In this document: positions 53,640-62,125 of the stretch, piece by piece
Numbering within the stretch: position 1 is the first letter of the stretch
Layout of the letters: each line of letters starts with the position of its first letter
NCBI RefSeq assembly: GCF_016887965.1
Contig: NZ_JAFDVD010000015.1
Coordinates: 124,001-188,000, forward strand
Reading direction: 5' to 3'
Length of the DNA: 64,000 bases
Origin: Phycicoccus sonneratiae
GTDB lineage: Bacteria; Actinomycetota; Actinomycetes; Actinomycetales; Dermatophilaceae
Position numbers and translations under genes: made by a program
The notes under the pieces: generated by a model
What the model saw: only the letters and a program-made list of their open reading frames with translations
What the model was told of the DNA's origin: nothing
Databases searched by the model: none

Positions 53640-54422
53640 GTGACCCAGGACACCGCCGCCCGCGCCTCCCACCTCCTCGCCCTCCACCGCGCCCCCGAGC
53701 TGCTCACGGTCGTCAACGTCTGGGACGTCGCCAGCGCCCGCGCCGTCGCCGACGTGCCGGGAACGACCGCACTGGCCACCGCCTCGCACTCGATCGCGGC
53801 GATGCTCGGCTACGAGGACGGCGAGAACATCCCGGTCGACGAGATGCTCGCCGCCGTCGACCGCATCGTGCGGGCCACCGACCTGCCGGTGACCGCCGAC
53901 CTGGAGTCCGGCTACGGCGACCCCGCGGGCACGGTCCGCCGCGCGATCGACCTCGGCGTGGTCGGTGCGAACATCGAGGACGGGATGCGCCCGCTCGCGG
54001 ACGCGGTGCGCGCCGTCGAGGCCGTGATGGGGGCCGCCCGCGACGCCGGCGTTCCCGACTTCTGCCTCAACGCCCGCACCGACGCGTTCGTCAAGGACGA
54101 GGGGCGCTCCCCCGAGGAGTGCCTCGAGGTCGCGATCGAGCGCGGCCGGGCCTTCCTCGACGCCGGAGCGCCGATGGTCTTCGTCCCGCGGGCGGCCGAA
54201 CGGGCCCACGTCGAGGCGCTCGTCGCGGCGTTCGGGCCACAGCGGCTCACGCTCATCGGGGTGCCCGGCGCGCTGCCGCTCGCCGAGCTGCAGGACCTGG
54301 GCGTCGCCCGCGTCTCCTACGGCCCGTGGTCGCAGCGGGTGGCGCTGACCGCGCTCCAGCAGCTCGTCGAGGGCGTGCACGAGGGCCGCGGCCTGCCCGA
54401 GGGGACCCGTCCGCTCAACTGA
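53640..54422 (+). CDS. isocitrate lyase/PEP mutase-family protein
   Basis: A 260-aa TIM-barrel enzyme of the PEP mutase/isocitrate lyase superfamily (the 2-methylisocitrate-lyase-like subgroup). Motifs are VVNVWDVASARAV, ADLESGYGDPAGTV (metal-binding Asp), GANIEDGM and LNARTDAFV. The KKCGH-type catalytic loop of isocitrate lyase is absent, so the substrate is unclear; carboxyphosphonoenolpyruvate- or oxaloacetate-type reactions are possible. GTG 53640 has GACGAT ending 6 nt upstream. Confidence 0.88.
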   Translation: MTQDTAARASHLLALHRAPELLTVVNVWDVASARAVADVPGTTALATASHSIAAMLGYEDGENIPVDEMLAAVDRIVRATDLPVTADLESGYGDPAGTVRRAIDLGVVGANIEDGMRPLADAVRAVEAVMGAARDAGVPDFCLNARTDAFVKDEGRSPEECLEVAIERGRAFLDAGAPMVFVPRAAERAHVEALVAAFGPQRLTLIGVPGALPLAELQDLGVARVSYGPWSQRVALTALQQLVEGVHEGRGLPEGTRPLN

Positions 54423-54450
54423 CCGTCGGCGACGACTCCGACGCCCTCGG

Positions 54451-54750
54451 TCAGCCCGCCACCAGGGGCACGAGCGGGTGGATGGCGATGTCGCCGGCCA
54501 GCGCCCCGTCGGCCGCGGCCATCGCGGCGGCGATGTGCGGCGTGCCCAGGTGGGCGTCGAGCGCGTCCTGACCCGTCCAGCGCTCGACCGTGACGAACAC
54601 ACCCGGCGCGGAGGCCGACTCGAACAGGTCGTAGCCGAGGCAGCCCTCCTCCCGCCGGGTCGCCTCGACGAGGGTCTCGAGGGCGGCGCGGATGTCCTCG
54701 ACGCGGTCGGGGGCGGCGGGGATGGTGGCGACGACGTGCAGCTCGCTCAT
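54451..54750 (-). CDS. antibiotic biosynthesis monooxygenase (ABM)-domain protein
   Basis: A 99-aa ferredoxin-like fold dimer-forming protein. VVATIPAAPDRVEDIRAALETLVEATRREEGCLGYDLF and VTVERWTGQDALDAH (quoted in parts) match the ABM/YgiN family. Members are quinol oxygenases, haem-degrading enzymes or have unknown roles. The ATG at 54750 follows AGAGAGG. It is monocistronic and converges on the PEP mutase-like gene with 28 bp between them. Confidence 0.85.
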   Translation of the reverse strand: MSELHVVATIPAAPDRVEDIRAALETLVEATRREEGCLGYDLFESASAPGVFVTVERWTGQDALDAHLGTPHIAAAMAAADGALAGDIAIHPLVPLVAG

Positions 54751-54829
54751 GGGGGACCTCTCTCGTCCGGGGCCCTCAGGCTAGGCGGCCGCGCGTCCGT
54801 CCGGACCTCTCCGGACGGAGGTCGTGCGC

Positions 54830-55324
54830 TCAGCCCCGCTCGGCGAGCTCCTTGAGGGTGAGCAGCTGGCGCCGGGCCATCACGAGGTCGCCCACCGAGA
54901 CGAGCGGGGCGAGCAGCCGCCCTCGCGCCATGACCAGCTTGAGCAGCAGCCGCGAACCGCCCCCGGGCTGCGGGTCGAGCCGGTAGCTCATGAGGGCCCC
55001 GAGGATGCGGCCGGTCAGCTCGCGCCCCTCGTCGACGGCGAGCACCTCACCCGTGGGGTGCCCGGCCGCGCGGGTGAACGGCTCTCCCACTCGAGGCGGC
55101 TCGAGGTCGAGCAGTGTTCGCGGAGAACGGCGTCCGAGGTTGTCGACCCAGTCGTAGGAGTACGGCGCGACCCGGATCTGCGTGACCCACGGCCATACGC
55201 GCTCGGCAGGGGCGGCCACGGAGACCCCGCGCCAGGCCGCGAGCACCGGACCGGGAAGCAGCTCGTCGCAGCCGAAGGGCGAGGCCACCTCGGCATCGGT
55301 CACGCCCCAGCGGTCCGCGATCAC
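54830..55324 (-). CDS. SRPBCC-like polyketide-cyclase-fold protein
   Basis: A 164-aa protein. VSVAAPAERVWPWVTQIRVAPYSYDW is the family core: a strand, then a helix carrying the W-x-W pair and the acidic YDW. LDLEPPRVGEPF and YRLDPQPGGGSRLLLKLV continue the barrel. The ligand is unknown. GTG 55324 has GACGAT (55331-55336) ending 6 nt upstream, supporting this start. It is monocistronic. Confidence 0.8.
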   Translation of the reverse strand: MIADRWGVTDAEVASPFGCDELLPGPVLAAWRGVSVAAPAERVWPWVTQIRVAPYSYDWVDNLGRRSPRTLLDLEPPRVGEPFTRAAGHPTGEVLAVDEGRELTGRILGALMSYRLDPQPGGGSRLLLKLVMARGRLLAPLVSVGDLVMARRQLLTLKELAERG

Positions 55325-55455
55325 GGGACCATCGTCGCAGCCCGACCGGCCGTCCGGTCCCGGGGTGCGGTCCCGCCCGGGTCGGGCTAGCGTGGCGGCA
55401 GGCGCACCGTGCGCCCGGTCCGGGGGGAACCGGACCACGACTCATGGGGGGAACC

Positions 55456-56046
55456 ATGACGAACCAGCACAGTCCTGCCCTCGCCCGGCGCGGGGTCCTC
55501 GCGCTCGGCCTCACCGCGGGCGTCGGCCTCGTCGGCGCCCGGAGCGCCGCCGCGGCCACGAGCGTCTCGTACTCCTACCAGCGGCAGCAGACGCAGTCCT
55601 GGTGCTCGGCGGCCAGCTCGCGGATCGCCCTCACTGCCAAGGGCCGGACGCCGACGCAGGCCTCGCTCGCCGCCTCGCTCGGGCTGAGCGGCGGCTCGGG
55701 TCTGCAGGACCCGCTCGCCATCGCCCGGGTCCTCAGCGACCGGCTCGGCATCGCCGGCAACGCCCGGCGCTACCGGTTCCGCCAGCCGGCGGCCGGCACG
55801 CTCAAGGCGACGCTGCACCAGCACGTCCGCACGAGCATCGACGCCGGGTACCCCGTCGTCATCAACATGAACCAGGTCAACGGCGACCACTACTCCGCCG
55901 GCCACTACATCGCGATCGTCGGCTACCGCGCCGGTGACTACAAGATCGCCGACCCGGACGAGCCGGCCCGCAACGGCGTCTGGCGCGACGAGGACTCGAT
56001 CGTCCTCTGGAACAAGCTGAACCGGTACACCGCGTTCGGCGGCTGA
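55456..56046 (+). CDS. Tat-exported C39-like cysteine peptidase
   Basis: A 196-aa exported papain-like protein. The twin-arginine-type signal ALARRGVLALGLTAGVG precedes cleavage near residue 35. Catalytic residues are visible: Cys in QQTQSWCSAASSRIAL, His in SAGHYIAIVGY and Asp in IADPDEP. It may process or degrade extracellular peptides. ATG 55456 follows a GGGGGGAA ribosome site. A TAGCGT hexamer at 55388-55393 could be its -10, leaving a leader of about 60 nt. Confidence 0.85.
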   Translation: MTNQHSPALARRGVLALGLTAGVGLVGARSAAAATSVSYSYQRQQTQSWCSAASSRIALTAKGRTPTQASLAASLGLSGGSGLQDPLAIARVLSDRLGIAGNARRYRFRQPAAGTLKATLHQHVRTSIDAGYPVVINMNQVNGDHYSAGHYIAIVGYRAGDYKIADPDEPARNGVWRDEDSIVLWNKLNRYTAFGG

Positions 56047-56097
56047 CCCGTCAGGTCGCCAGTCCCGTCAGGGCGCCTGTCCCGGCCACCCGCCGGG

Positions 56098-57033
56098 TCA
56101 GGCGTTCTGCCGCGCGGCGATCTTGGCCGCCCGCTCCTCGCGCTTCTCGACGAACCGGGTCGCCTCGGCGTCGAGCGCCCCCACGGCCGCCGCCAGCTCG
56201 TCGCGCGCCTTCTCGCCCTCGGCGTCGAGGCCCTCGAGCTCCCAGATGCCCCACTGCCGCAGCAGGGGAGCCACGATGTCGTCGTGGTGGATGCGCAGGT
56301 CGTAGATGCCGGCCATCGCCATCTGCACGGCCTTGCGGCCGAAGCCGGGGATGATCGCGCCGGGCATCTGGAACGAGACGACCTCGTCGGTGATCGCCCG
56401 CATCGTCTGGCTGGGCGTCAGCTCGAGCGCCGCCTGGATGATGTTGCGGTAGAAGATCATGTGGAGGTTCTCGTCCTTGGCCACCCGGATGAGCAGCTTC
56501 TCGGCGATCGGCTCCTCGGTGAAGCGGCCCGTGTTGCGGTGTGACACACGGGTGGCCAGCTCCTGGAACGACACGTAGGCGCAGACGTTGAGCAGCGGCT
56601 TGTCGCCGGAGTCGTAGCCGGTCTCCATCGTGTCCATCCGCGCCCGCTCGAGCTCGTCGGGGTCGACGCCACGCGTCACGAGCAGGTAGTCGCGGATGCA
56701 GAACGCGTGCCGCCCCTCCTCGGCCGTCCAGCGGTTCACCCAGGCTCCCCACGCGCTGTCGCGCCCGAACGCGCGCTCGATCTCGCGGTGGTAGCTCGGG
56801 AGGTTGTCCTCGGTGAGGAGGTTGACCTCGAGCGCGGTGCGGGCGATCGGGGACAGCTGCGACTGCTCGACCGACCACGGCTCGCCGCCGAGATCCTTGA
56901 AGTCGCGCCCGAGCGACCACGGCACGTACTCGTGCGGCATCCACTCCTGGGCGGCCGCGAGGTGGCGGTTGAGGTTCTCCTCGACGGTGGGTTCGAGGGC
57001 GGCGAGCAGCCGGGCGGCGTCGAGTGTGGCCAT
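56098..57033 (-). CDS. acyl-ACP desaturase
   Basis: A soluble diiron fatty-acid desaturase of 311 aa that introduces a double bond into acyl-ACP, similar to DesA-type mycobacterial enzymes. Diiron ligands are visible: Glu in NLLTEDNLPSYHREIE, the E-E-x-x-H pair in TAEEGRHAFCIRDY, and D-E-N-L-H in VAKDENLHMIFY. The ATG at 57033 is preceded by GAGGAGG. It is divergent from the DUF2383-type gene across a 154-bp gap in which I see no other clear signal. Confidence 0.9.
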   Translation of the reverse strand: MATLDAARLLAALEPTVEENLNRHLAAAQEWMPHEYVPWSLGRDFKDLGGEPWSVEQSQLSPIARTALEVNLLTEDNLPSYHREIERAFGRDSAWGAWVNRWTAEEGRHAFCIRDYLLVTRGVDPDELERARMDTMETGYDSGDKPLLNVCAYVSFQELATRVSHRNTGRFTEEPIAEKLLIRVAKDENLHMIFYRNIIQAALELTPSQTMRAITDEVVSFQMPGAIIPGFGRKAVQMAMAGIYDLRIHHDDIVAPLLRQWGIWELEGLDAEGEKARDELAAAVGALDAEATRFVEKREERAAKIAARQNA

Positions 57034-57187
57034 GGGTCCTCCTCGTCCGAGCGAACGCGAGGGCCGCGCCCATCCCCTGCCTACACCCTCCGGACCGCCC
57101 GGACCAGAGGAAGGGACGTGTGGGACCGGGTCGCCCCCGGGTAGGGGGAGGGCGACCGAGCACGACCACGACACGAAGGAGACACGC

Positions 57188-57628
57188 ATGTCGGCTGACG
57201 AGAAGGTCGCCAAGGAGCTCGTCGAGACGCTCAGGGACGGACGCGACGGCTTCGCCTCCGCGGCGGAGCGGCTGCGCGACGACCGGCCCGAGGTGGCGGC
57301 GACGATGCAGCGGTTGTCCGAGCAGCGCGCCGGGTTCGCGCGCGACATCGTCGCGATGGGTCACGACTACGGCGACGACGTCGACGAGGGCGGGACGGCC
57401 GCGGCCGCCCTGCACCGGGGCTGGATCGCGCTCAAGGACGCCGTGACCGGTGACGACCCCTCCGGGGTCCTCGGCGCGGCGGCCACGGGTGAGGACCACG
57501 CCGTCTCCGAGTACGAGAAGGCCCTCGAGGCCGACCTCAGTGACGGCTTCCGGTCCGTCGTCCGGCAGCAGCACGCGGCGGTCGTCACCGCCCGCGACGA
57601 GGTCAAGGCGCTCCAGCAGGCCGGCTGA
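57188..57628 (+). CDS. PA2169/DUF2383 four-helix-bundle protein
   Basis: A 146-aa all-helical protein. AKELVETLRDGRDGFASAAERL and GEDHAVSEYEKALEADL match the PA2169-family DUF2383 bundle, which is related to ferritin-like folds. RGWIALKDAVTGDDP is the typical middle segment. The ATG follows AAGGAG at 6 nt. Members are often stress-induced, with unknown function. A long hairpin ends the gene. Confidence 0.85.
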   Translation: MSADEKVAKELVETLRDGRDGFASAAERLRDDRPEVAATMQRLSEQRAGFARDIVAMGHDYGDDVDEGGTAAAALHRGWIALKDAVTGDDPSGVLGAAATGEDHAVSEYEKALEADLSDGFRSVVRQQHAAVVTARDEVKALQQAG

Positions 57629-57657
57629 CCGGCTGCCCCGGCGCGCCCCGCGCCCGT

Positions 57658-57702
57658 CACGACAGGACGCCCCGGTGGTTACCATCGGGGCGTCCTGTCG
57701 TG
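57658..57702. terminator. 45-bp hairpin after the DUF2383 gene
   Basis: Perfect 17-bp arms (57658-57674, 57686-57702; core ACGACAGGACGCCCCG). The loop continues pairing as TGG/CCA with a TTA tip. It lies 29 bp after the stop and 30 bp before the CDF gene. Confidence 0.8.
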
Positions 57703-57732
57703 TCTGGAGGTCGGTGTGGGCGAGGTCGCGCG

Positions 57733-58635
57733 GTGAGCGGCGGGCACTCCCACGGCGCCGGCTCGCACGCGGGGGGCCGGCACCGCTGGCGGCTGGCCGT
57801 GGCCTTCGGCCTCGTCGGGGCGTTCTTCGGGGTCGAGCTCGCCGCGGGCTTGGTCTCCGGGTCGCTCGCCCTCCTCTCCGACGCCGGGCACATGGCCGCC
57901 GACGTCGTCACGCTCGGGGCCGCACTCGTCGCCACCCGCATCGCCGCGCGCCCCGACACGACCGGCCGCCGCACCTTCGGGTCGTACCGGGCCGAGGTCT
58001 TCGCCTCGGGGCTCGCCGTGCTCGTCATGACCGGCGTGTCGGTGTACGTCGTCGTCGAGGCGGTGGCCCGGGTCGGCGCCGAGCCCGCGGTGGCCTCCAC
58101 GGCGATGTTCGTCGTCGGCGGGCTCGGGCTGGTCGTCAACCTCGTCGCGCTCGCCCTCCTGCGCGGTGGCGCCGGCGAGAGCCTCAACGTCAAGGGCGCC
58201 TACCTCGAGGTCGTCGCCGACACCGTCGGCTCGGTGGGTGTCGTCGTCGCCGGCGTCCTCGTCGCGACCACGGGGTCGGCCCTCTGGGACACCGCGGTCG
58301 CGCTGGCCATCGGCGTCTTCGTCCTCGTCCGGGCCGTCCACCTCGGCCGCGAGGTGCTCGCCGTCCTCGGCCAGCACGCCCCCGCCGGGGTCGTCCCCGA
58401 CGAGGTGCTGCGAGCGCTCGAGTCGGTCGAGGGCGTCGGCGACGTCCACGACCTCCACGTGTGGACCCTCACCTCGGGGATGGACGTCGCGACCGCCCAC
58501 CTCGTGGCATCGGGCGACGGCGACCGGGTGCTCGCCGAGGCCTCCACCCTGCTGCGCGAACGGTTCGGCATCGCCCACGCGACCCTCCAGGTCGAGACCG
58601 TCGAGAACCACCACTGCCAGGGCGTCGACTGGTAG
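57733..58635 (+). CDS. cation diffusion facilitator (zinc exporter type)
   Basis: A 300-aa CDF transporter that exchanges protons for divalent metal. The His-rich N-terminus is GGHSHGAGSHAGGRH. Membrane site A shows LLSDAGHMAADVVTLG (HxxxD), and the second half-site lies in VKGAYLEVVADTVGS. The cytosolic domain has VHDLHVWTLTSGMDVATAHL and ends in HHCQGVDW. Zinc is the likeliest substrate. GTG 57733 was chosen because the upstream in-frame GTG lies inside the terminator arm. Confidence 0.9.
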   Translation: MSGGHSHGAGSHAGGRHRWRLAVAFGLVGAFFGVELAAGLVSGSLALLSDAGHMAADVVTLGAALVATRIAARPDTTGRRTFGSYRAEVFASGLAVLVMTGVSVYVVVEAVARVGAEPAVASTAMFVVGGLGLVVNLVALALLRGGAGESLNVKGAYLEVVADTVGSVGVVVAGVLVATTGSALWDTAVALAIGVFVLVRAVHLGREVLAVLGQHAPAGVVPDEVLRALESVEGVGDVHDLHVWTLTSGMDVATAHLVASGDGDRVLAEASTLLRERFGIAHATLQVETVENHHCQGVDW

Positions 58636-58656
58636 GTCGGTCGCCGGCGACCGCGG

Positions 58657-59586
58657 TCAGCGGGGGAACCGGACCCCGACGAGCTCCTCCGACACCTCCC
58701 ACATCCGGGTCGCGTCGTCGCTCGAGCGCAGCGGTGGCCACAGGGCCTGCTGGCCGGGCCGGCCGCCGGCGGCTCCCGGACCCTGCGGTCCGTAGAAGCC
58801 GCCGCCCTCGGACACGCTCGCCGCCACCAGCGCGGGGAGCCCCGCGGAGTCGGGGGTCCCGACGATCCCGAGCCGCGACATCACCCGGATGGCCCGGACG
58901 CCGACGGTGTCCGACGCGCGACCGACCTCAGGCCGGGCGGCGAGCAGGCTGGTCGGGGCGACGCCCGGGTGCGAGATCGCGCTCGTCACGCCCCACCCTC
59001 CCGCGACGCTGCGCCGCTGGAGCTCCAGGCCGAACAGACCCACCGCGATCTTCGACTGCCGGTAGGCCCGCATCCCGTCGTAGGACCGCTCCCACGCGAG
59101 ATCGTCCCAGTTCACCGAGCCGCTGCGTGCGGCGACGCTGGTCTGCGACACCACCCGCGCCGCGCCGGCCCGCAGCAGCGGCAGCAGCCGGGCCACGAGC
59201 CCGACGTGCCCGAGGTGGTTCGTGCCGAACTGGAGCTCGAACCCGTCCTCGGTGACCTGCCGCTCCGGCGGTGTCATGACCCCGGCGTTCGCGACGAGCA
59301 GGTGCAGGGGCGCGCCGTCGCCGAGGAGGCGGTCGGCCAGGGCGGCCACCGAGGCGAGCGAGGACAGGTCGAGCGACTCCGGGGTGAGCCGGGCACCGGG
59401 GACCTCGTCCCGGATCCGGCGGGCGGCGGTCTCGCCCTTCACGGGGTTGCGGACCGGCATGACGACCTCGGCCCCGGCCGCGGCGAGGCGGGTCGCGATG
59501 CGCAGACCGATGCCGTCGCTGGCCCCGGTGACGAGGGCGCGGCGGCCCCGGAGGTCGGGCAGGTCGAGCGCGGGGCGGCGGGTCAT
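58657..59586 (-). CDS. short-chain dehydrogenase/reductase
   Basis: An extended-length SDR of 309 aa. The cofactor motif is [20 protein letters not shown], with PVRNPVKG after strand 2, which suggests NADP(H). The NAG motif is LLVANAGVM and the active-site YxxxK is [11 protein letters not shown]. It resembles oxidoreductases annotated as retinol or protochlorophyllide reductase-like, without a known substrate. It is divergent from the MmyB-type regulator, a common arrangement in which the regulator controls the SDR. Confidence 0.88.
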   Translation of the reverse strand: MTRRPALDLPDLRGRRALVTGASDGIGLRIATRLAAAGAEVVMPVRNPVKGETAARRIRDEVPGARLTPESLDLSSLASVAALADRLLGDGAPLHLLVANAGVMTPPERQVTEDGFELQFGTNHLGHVGLVARLLPLLRAGAARVVSQTSVAARSGSVNWDDLAWERSYDGMRAYRQSKIAVGLFGLELQRRSVAGGWGVTSAISHPGVAPTSLLAARPEVGRASDTVGVRAIRVMSRLGIVGTPDSAGLPALVAASVSEGGGFYGPQGPGAAGGRPGQQALWPPLRSSDDATRMWEVSEELVGVRFPR

Positions 59587-59671
59587 GGTCGGTGCTCCTC
59601 GGTCGGGTGCGGCGGGTCCGGCGACCGGGTGCGGGCCACCACCTCGATGCTCGCCCGGGAGCACGCTCAGG

Positions 59672-59696
59672 AGCCACGGCCTGACGATCCGTGGCT
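59672..59696. promoter_or_regulatory. candidate operator between the SDR and MmyB-type regulator
   Basis: Inverted repeat AGCCACGG-9 nt-CCGTGGCT in the 140-bp divergent region. It ends 18 bp before the regulator's -10-like GAGGAT (59715-59720), so it is well placed to control both genes. Confidence 0.5.
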
Positions 59697-59726
59697 GCGC
59701 GGTCCGCCCCGGGGGAGGATGACCAC

Positions 59727-60566
59727 GTGCCGATCGACCGTCCGGGCCTGGCCCGGTTCCTGCGCAGCCGCCGCGAGGCGCTGCAGCCGGAGGACGTCGG
59801 CCTGCCCCGTGGCCCCCGACGCCGCACGGGCGGGCTGCGCCGCGAGGAGGTCGCCGCCCTGAGCCACATGTCCGTGGACTACTACGCGCGCCTCGAGCGG
59901 CAGCGCGGTCCCCAACCCTCCGAGCAGATGGTCGACGCGATCGCGCAGGGCCTGCACCTCAGCCGGGCCGAGCGCGACCACCTCCACCTGCTCGCCGGCC
60001 ACCCGGCACCCGCTCGGGGCTCGGGGACCGACCACGTCGGCCCGGGGATGCTGCGGGTCTTCGACCGGCTCACCGACACCCCGGCGGAGGTCGTCACCGA
60101 GCTCGGGGAGACGTTGCGGCAGAACGCCCTCGGCGCCGCCCTCACCGGCGACGCACTGCGGCACACCGGGCCGGCGCGGAGCATCGGGTACCGGTGGTTC
60201 ACGGACCCGGCGGCCCGCGCGCTCCATCCACCCGAGGACCACGCGTTCTACTCGCGGCTCTACGCCTCGGGACTCCGGGGCGTGGTGACCCTCCGCGGCC
60301 CGGGCTCGCGCGCGGCGCACCTCGCCGACCTCCTGCTCGCGGGCAACGAGGAGTTCCGGGACCTCTGGGAGGCCCACGAGGTGGGCCTGCGGCCTCGGGA
60401 GGTCAAGCGCTTCCTCCATCCGGAGGTGGGTCTCCTCGAGCTGGGCTGCCAGGTCCTGCTCGACCCCGAGGTGTCGCACTCGCTGTTGGTCTACACCGCG
60501 GTCCCCGGCAGCGAGAGCCACGACAAGCTGGCCCTCCTGTCGGTCATCGCGGCACCGACCGCCTAG
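59727..60566 (+). CDS. XRE regulator with MmyB-like ligand domain
   Basis: A 279-aa regulator. The N-terminal HTH (residues about 12-60) includes [26 protein letters not shown] (quoted in parts). The C-terminal MmyB/PAS-like domain holds [22 protein letters not shown] and [16 protein letters not shown]. Family members bind small hydrophobic ligands such as fatty acids. GTG 59727 has GAGGAT ending 6 nt upstream. It is divergent from one SDR and converges on another. Confidence 0.9.
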   Translation: MPIDRPGLARFLRSRREALQPEDVGLPRGPRRRTGGLRREEVAALSHMSVDYYARLERQRGPQPSEQMVDAIAQGLHLSRAERDHLHLLAGHPAPARGSGTDHVGPGMLRVFDRLTDTPAEVVTELGETLRQNALGAALTGDALRHTGPARSIGYRWFTDPAARALHPPEDHAFYSRLYASGLRGVVTLRGPGSRAAHLADLLLAGNEEFRDLWEAHEVGLRPREVKRFLHPEVGLLELGCQVLLDPEVSHSLLVYTAVPGSESHDKLALLSVIAAPTA

Positions 60567-60582
60567 GCGTGGGGCGCCGACG

Positions 60583-61431
60583 TCAGAAGACCGGCTTGCC
60601 ACCGGTGACGCCGAGCACCGTCCCCGAGACGTAGGACGCCTCGTCCGACGCGAGGAAGACGAAGGCGGCAGCCACCTCGACCGGCTGGCCGACGCGGCCG
60701 AGCGGGGTGTCGGAACCGAAGCCCTCGACCTTCTCGGCCGCCATGGTCGCCGGGATGAGGGGCGTCCAGATCGGCCCGGGTGCGACGGCGTTGACGCGGA
60801 TGCCGCGCGGCCCGAGCTCCTGGGCGAGGTTGACGACGAGGTTGGTCAGCGCCGCCTTGCTCGCCGCGTAGTCGAGGAGGTGGTCCGAGGGCTGGTAGGC
60901 CTGGACCGAGGTCGTGACGAGCACCGACCCCCGGGAGGCCTCGAGGTCGGCGGCGAGCTCGCGCACGAGCCAGAAGGTCGCGAAGACGTTCGTGGCGAAG
61001 GTGCGCTCGACCTGCTCGGGCGGGAAGTCCTCGAGCGCGTCGTGGGTCATCTGGTACGCGGCGTTGGACACGAGGACGTCGAGCCCGCCGAGCTCGTCGC
61101 GGACCCGGTCGACGAGCCCGACGACCGCCGCGTGGGTGCGCAGGTCGGCCTCGACGGCGACCGCCCGCCCGCCGGCGGACTCGATCGTCGCCACCGTCTC
61201 CCGGGCGTCCTCGGACTCCTGTGGCAGGTGGGTGAGGACCACCGCCGCCCCCTCGCGCGCGAAGGTCACCGCGACGGCGCGCCCGATGCCGGAGTCGCCC
61301 CCGGTGACGAGGACGCGCGTGCCGACCAGCCGGTCGCGCGCGGTCCACGACTCCTCGCCGTGGTCGGGGCGCGGCTCGAGCGCGTCGGTGCGCCCGGGCC
61401 AGTCCTGGGTCTGTGCGGGGAGGTCGGTCAT
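60583..61431 (-). CDS. SDR oxidoreductase (YghA/glucose-dehydrogenase-like)
   Basis: A 282-aa SDR with an N-terminal extension of about 30 residues typical of the YghA/YdaD general-stress subgroup (QDWPGRTDALEPRPDHGEES). The cofactor motif is LVTGGDSGIGRAVAV. NAA replaces NAG in VLVSNAAYQMTH. The catalytic YxxxK is LDYAASKAALTN, and the C-terminus is SYVSGTVLGVTGGKPVF. The substrate is unknown. It follows the small membrane gene by 27 bp, so the two may share an mRNA. Confidence 0.9.
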   Translation of the reverse strand: MTDLPAQTQDWPGRTDALEPRPDHGEESWTARDRLVGTRVLVTGGDSGIGRAVAVTFAREGAAVVLTHLPQESEDARETVATIESAGGRAVAVEADLRTHAAVVGLVDRVRDELGGLDVLVSNAAYQMTHDALEDFPPEQVERTFATNVFATFWLVRELAADLEASRGSVLVTTSVQAYQPSDHLLDYAASKAALTNLVVNLAQELGPRGIRVNAVAPGPIWTPLIPATMAAEKVEGFGSDTPLGRVGQPVEVAAAFVFLASDEASYVSGTVLGVTGGKPVF

Positions 61432-61458
61432 CGGTGCTCCTGGGTCGGTGTCGGTGGG

Positions 61459-61995
61459 TCAGCCGGGACGGTGCGAGGGACGGTCGAGCAGGCCGGCGAA
61501 CCCGCGCTGCTGCTCGCCGAGGTAGGCGTCGAGGACGAGCAGGCCCCCGGTGAGCACGGGGTTCACCCACTGCAGCCGGCGCAGCCGGCCGGCCAGGGAG
61601 CGGGCCTCGGCCCGGGCCTCCTCGTCGTGGTCGGCGGCCTCCCGGGCCTCCCCGAAGGCGGCGCCGACGCGGTAGGTCTCCGCGCCGAGGGCGACGGCTG
61701 CGCCCGTGAGGGCGGTCTTGGCGAGGACCGCGACGGCCGTCGGACGGTGGTGGCGCACCCGCCGCCGGTTGTCGGCGAGGATGGCCACCCCGCTCAGCAG
61801 GTGCAGCGCGACCGCCGCGCCCTGCACCGGCCCCCAGCGGGTCCAGCCCTCGTCGGCGATGGCCGCCCGCTCGCGAGCGTCGTCGCCCTCCTCGGCGGCG
61901 GGGTTGAGGCCGACCGCCCCCATGAGCGACCCGCCGAACCAGGCGGCGTTCGTCGTGAGGTGCGTCGCGCGGACGACGGTGCTCCAGGCGGTCAT
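61459..61995 (-). CDS. hypothetical membrane protein
   Basis: A 178-aa protein with about four hydrophobic segments (TNAAWFGGSLMGAVGLNPAA, GAAVALHLLSGVAILAD, AVLAKTALTGAAVALGAETY, WVNPVLTGGLLVLDAYLG). The N-terminal MTAWSTVVRATHLTTNAAWF has a conserved look, but I do not recognise the family. It is followed at 27 bp by the YghA-like SDR. The 130-bp upstream gap (61996-62125) shows no clear promoter. Confidence 0.75.
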   Translation of the reverse strand: MTAWSTVVRATHLTTNAAWFGGSLMGAVGLNPAAEEGDDARERAAIADEGWTRWGPVQGAAVALHLLSGVAILADNRRRVRHHRPTAVAVLAKTALTGAAVALGAETYRVGAAFGEAREAADHDEEARAEARSLAGRLRRLQWVNPVLTGGLLVLDAYLGEQQRGFAGLLDRPSHRPG

Positions 61996-62125
61996 CGCCG
62001 GCTCCGGGGCGCGGCGGTCGGCGGCCTGCCGGATCTGCGGTCGGCGCGGTGGTGGTGGGGCACGACGGGCTCCTCTCGGGCGGTGGGTTCCCCCGTCCCT
62101 TACCCGCCCGCACCGGGCGGAACCG

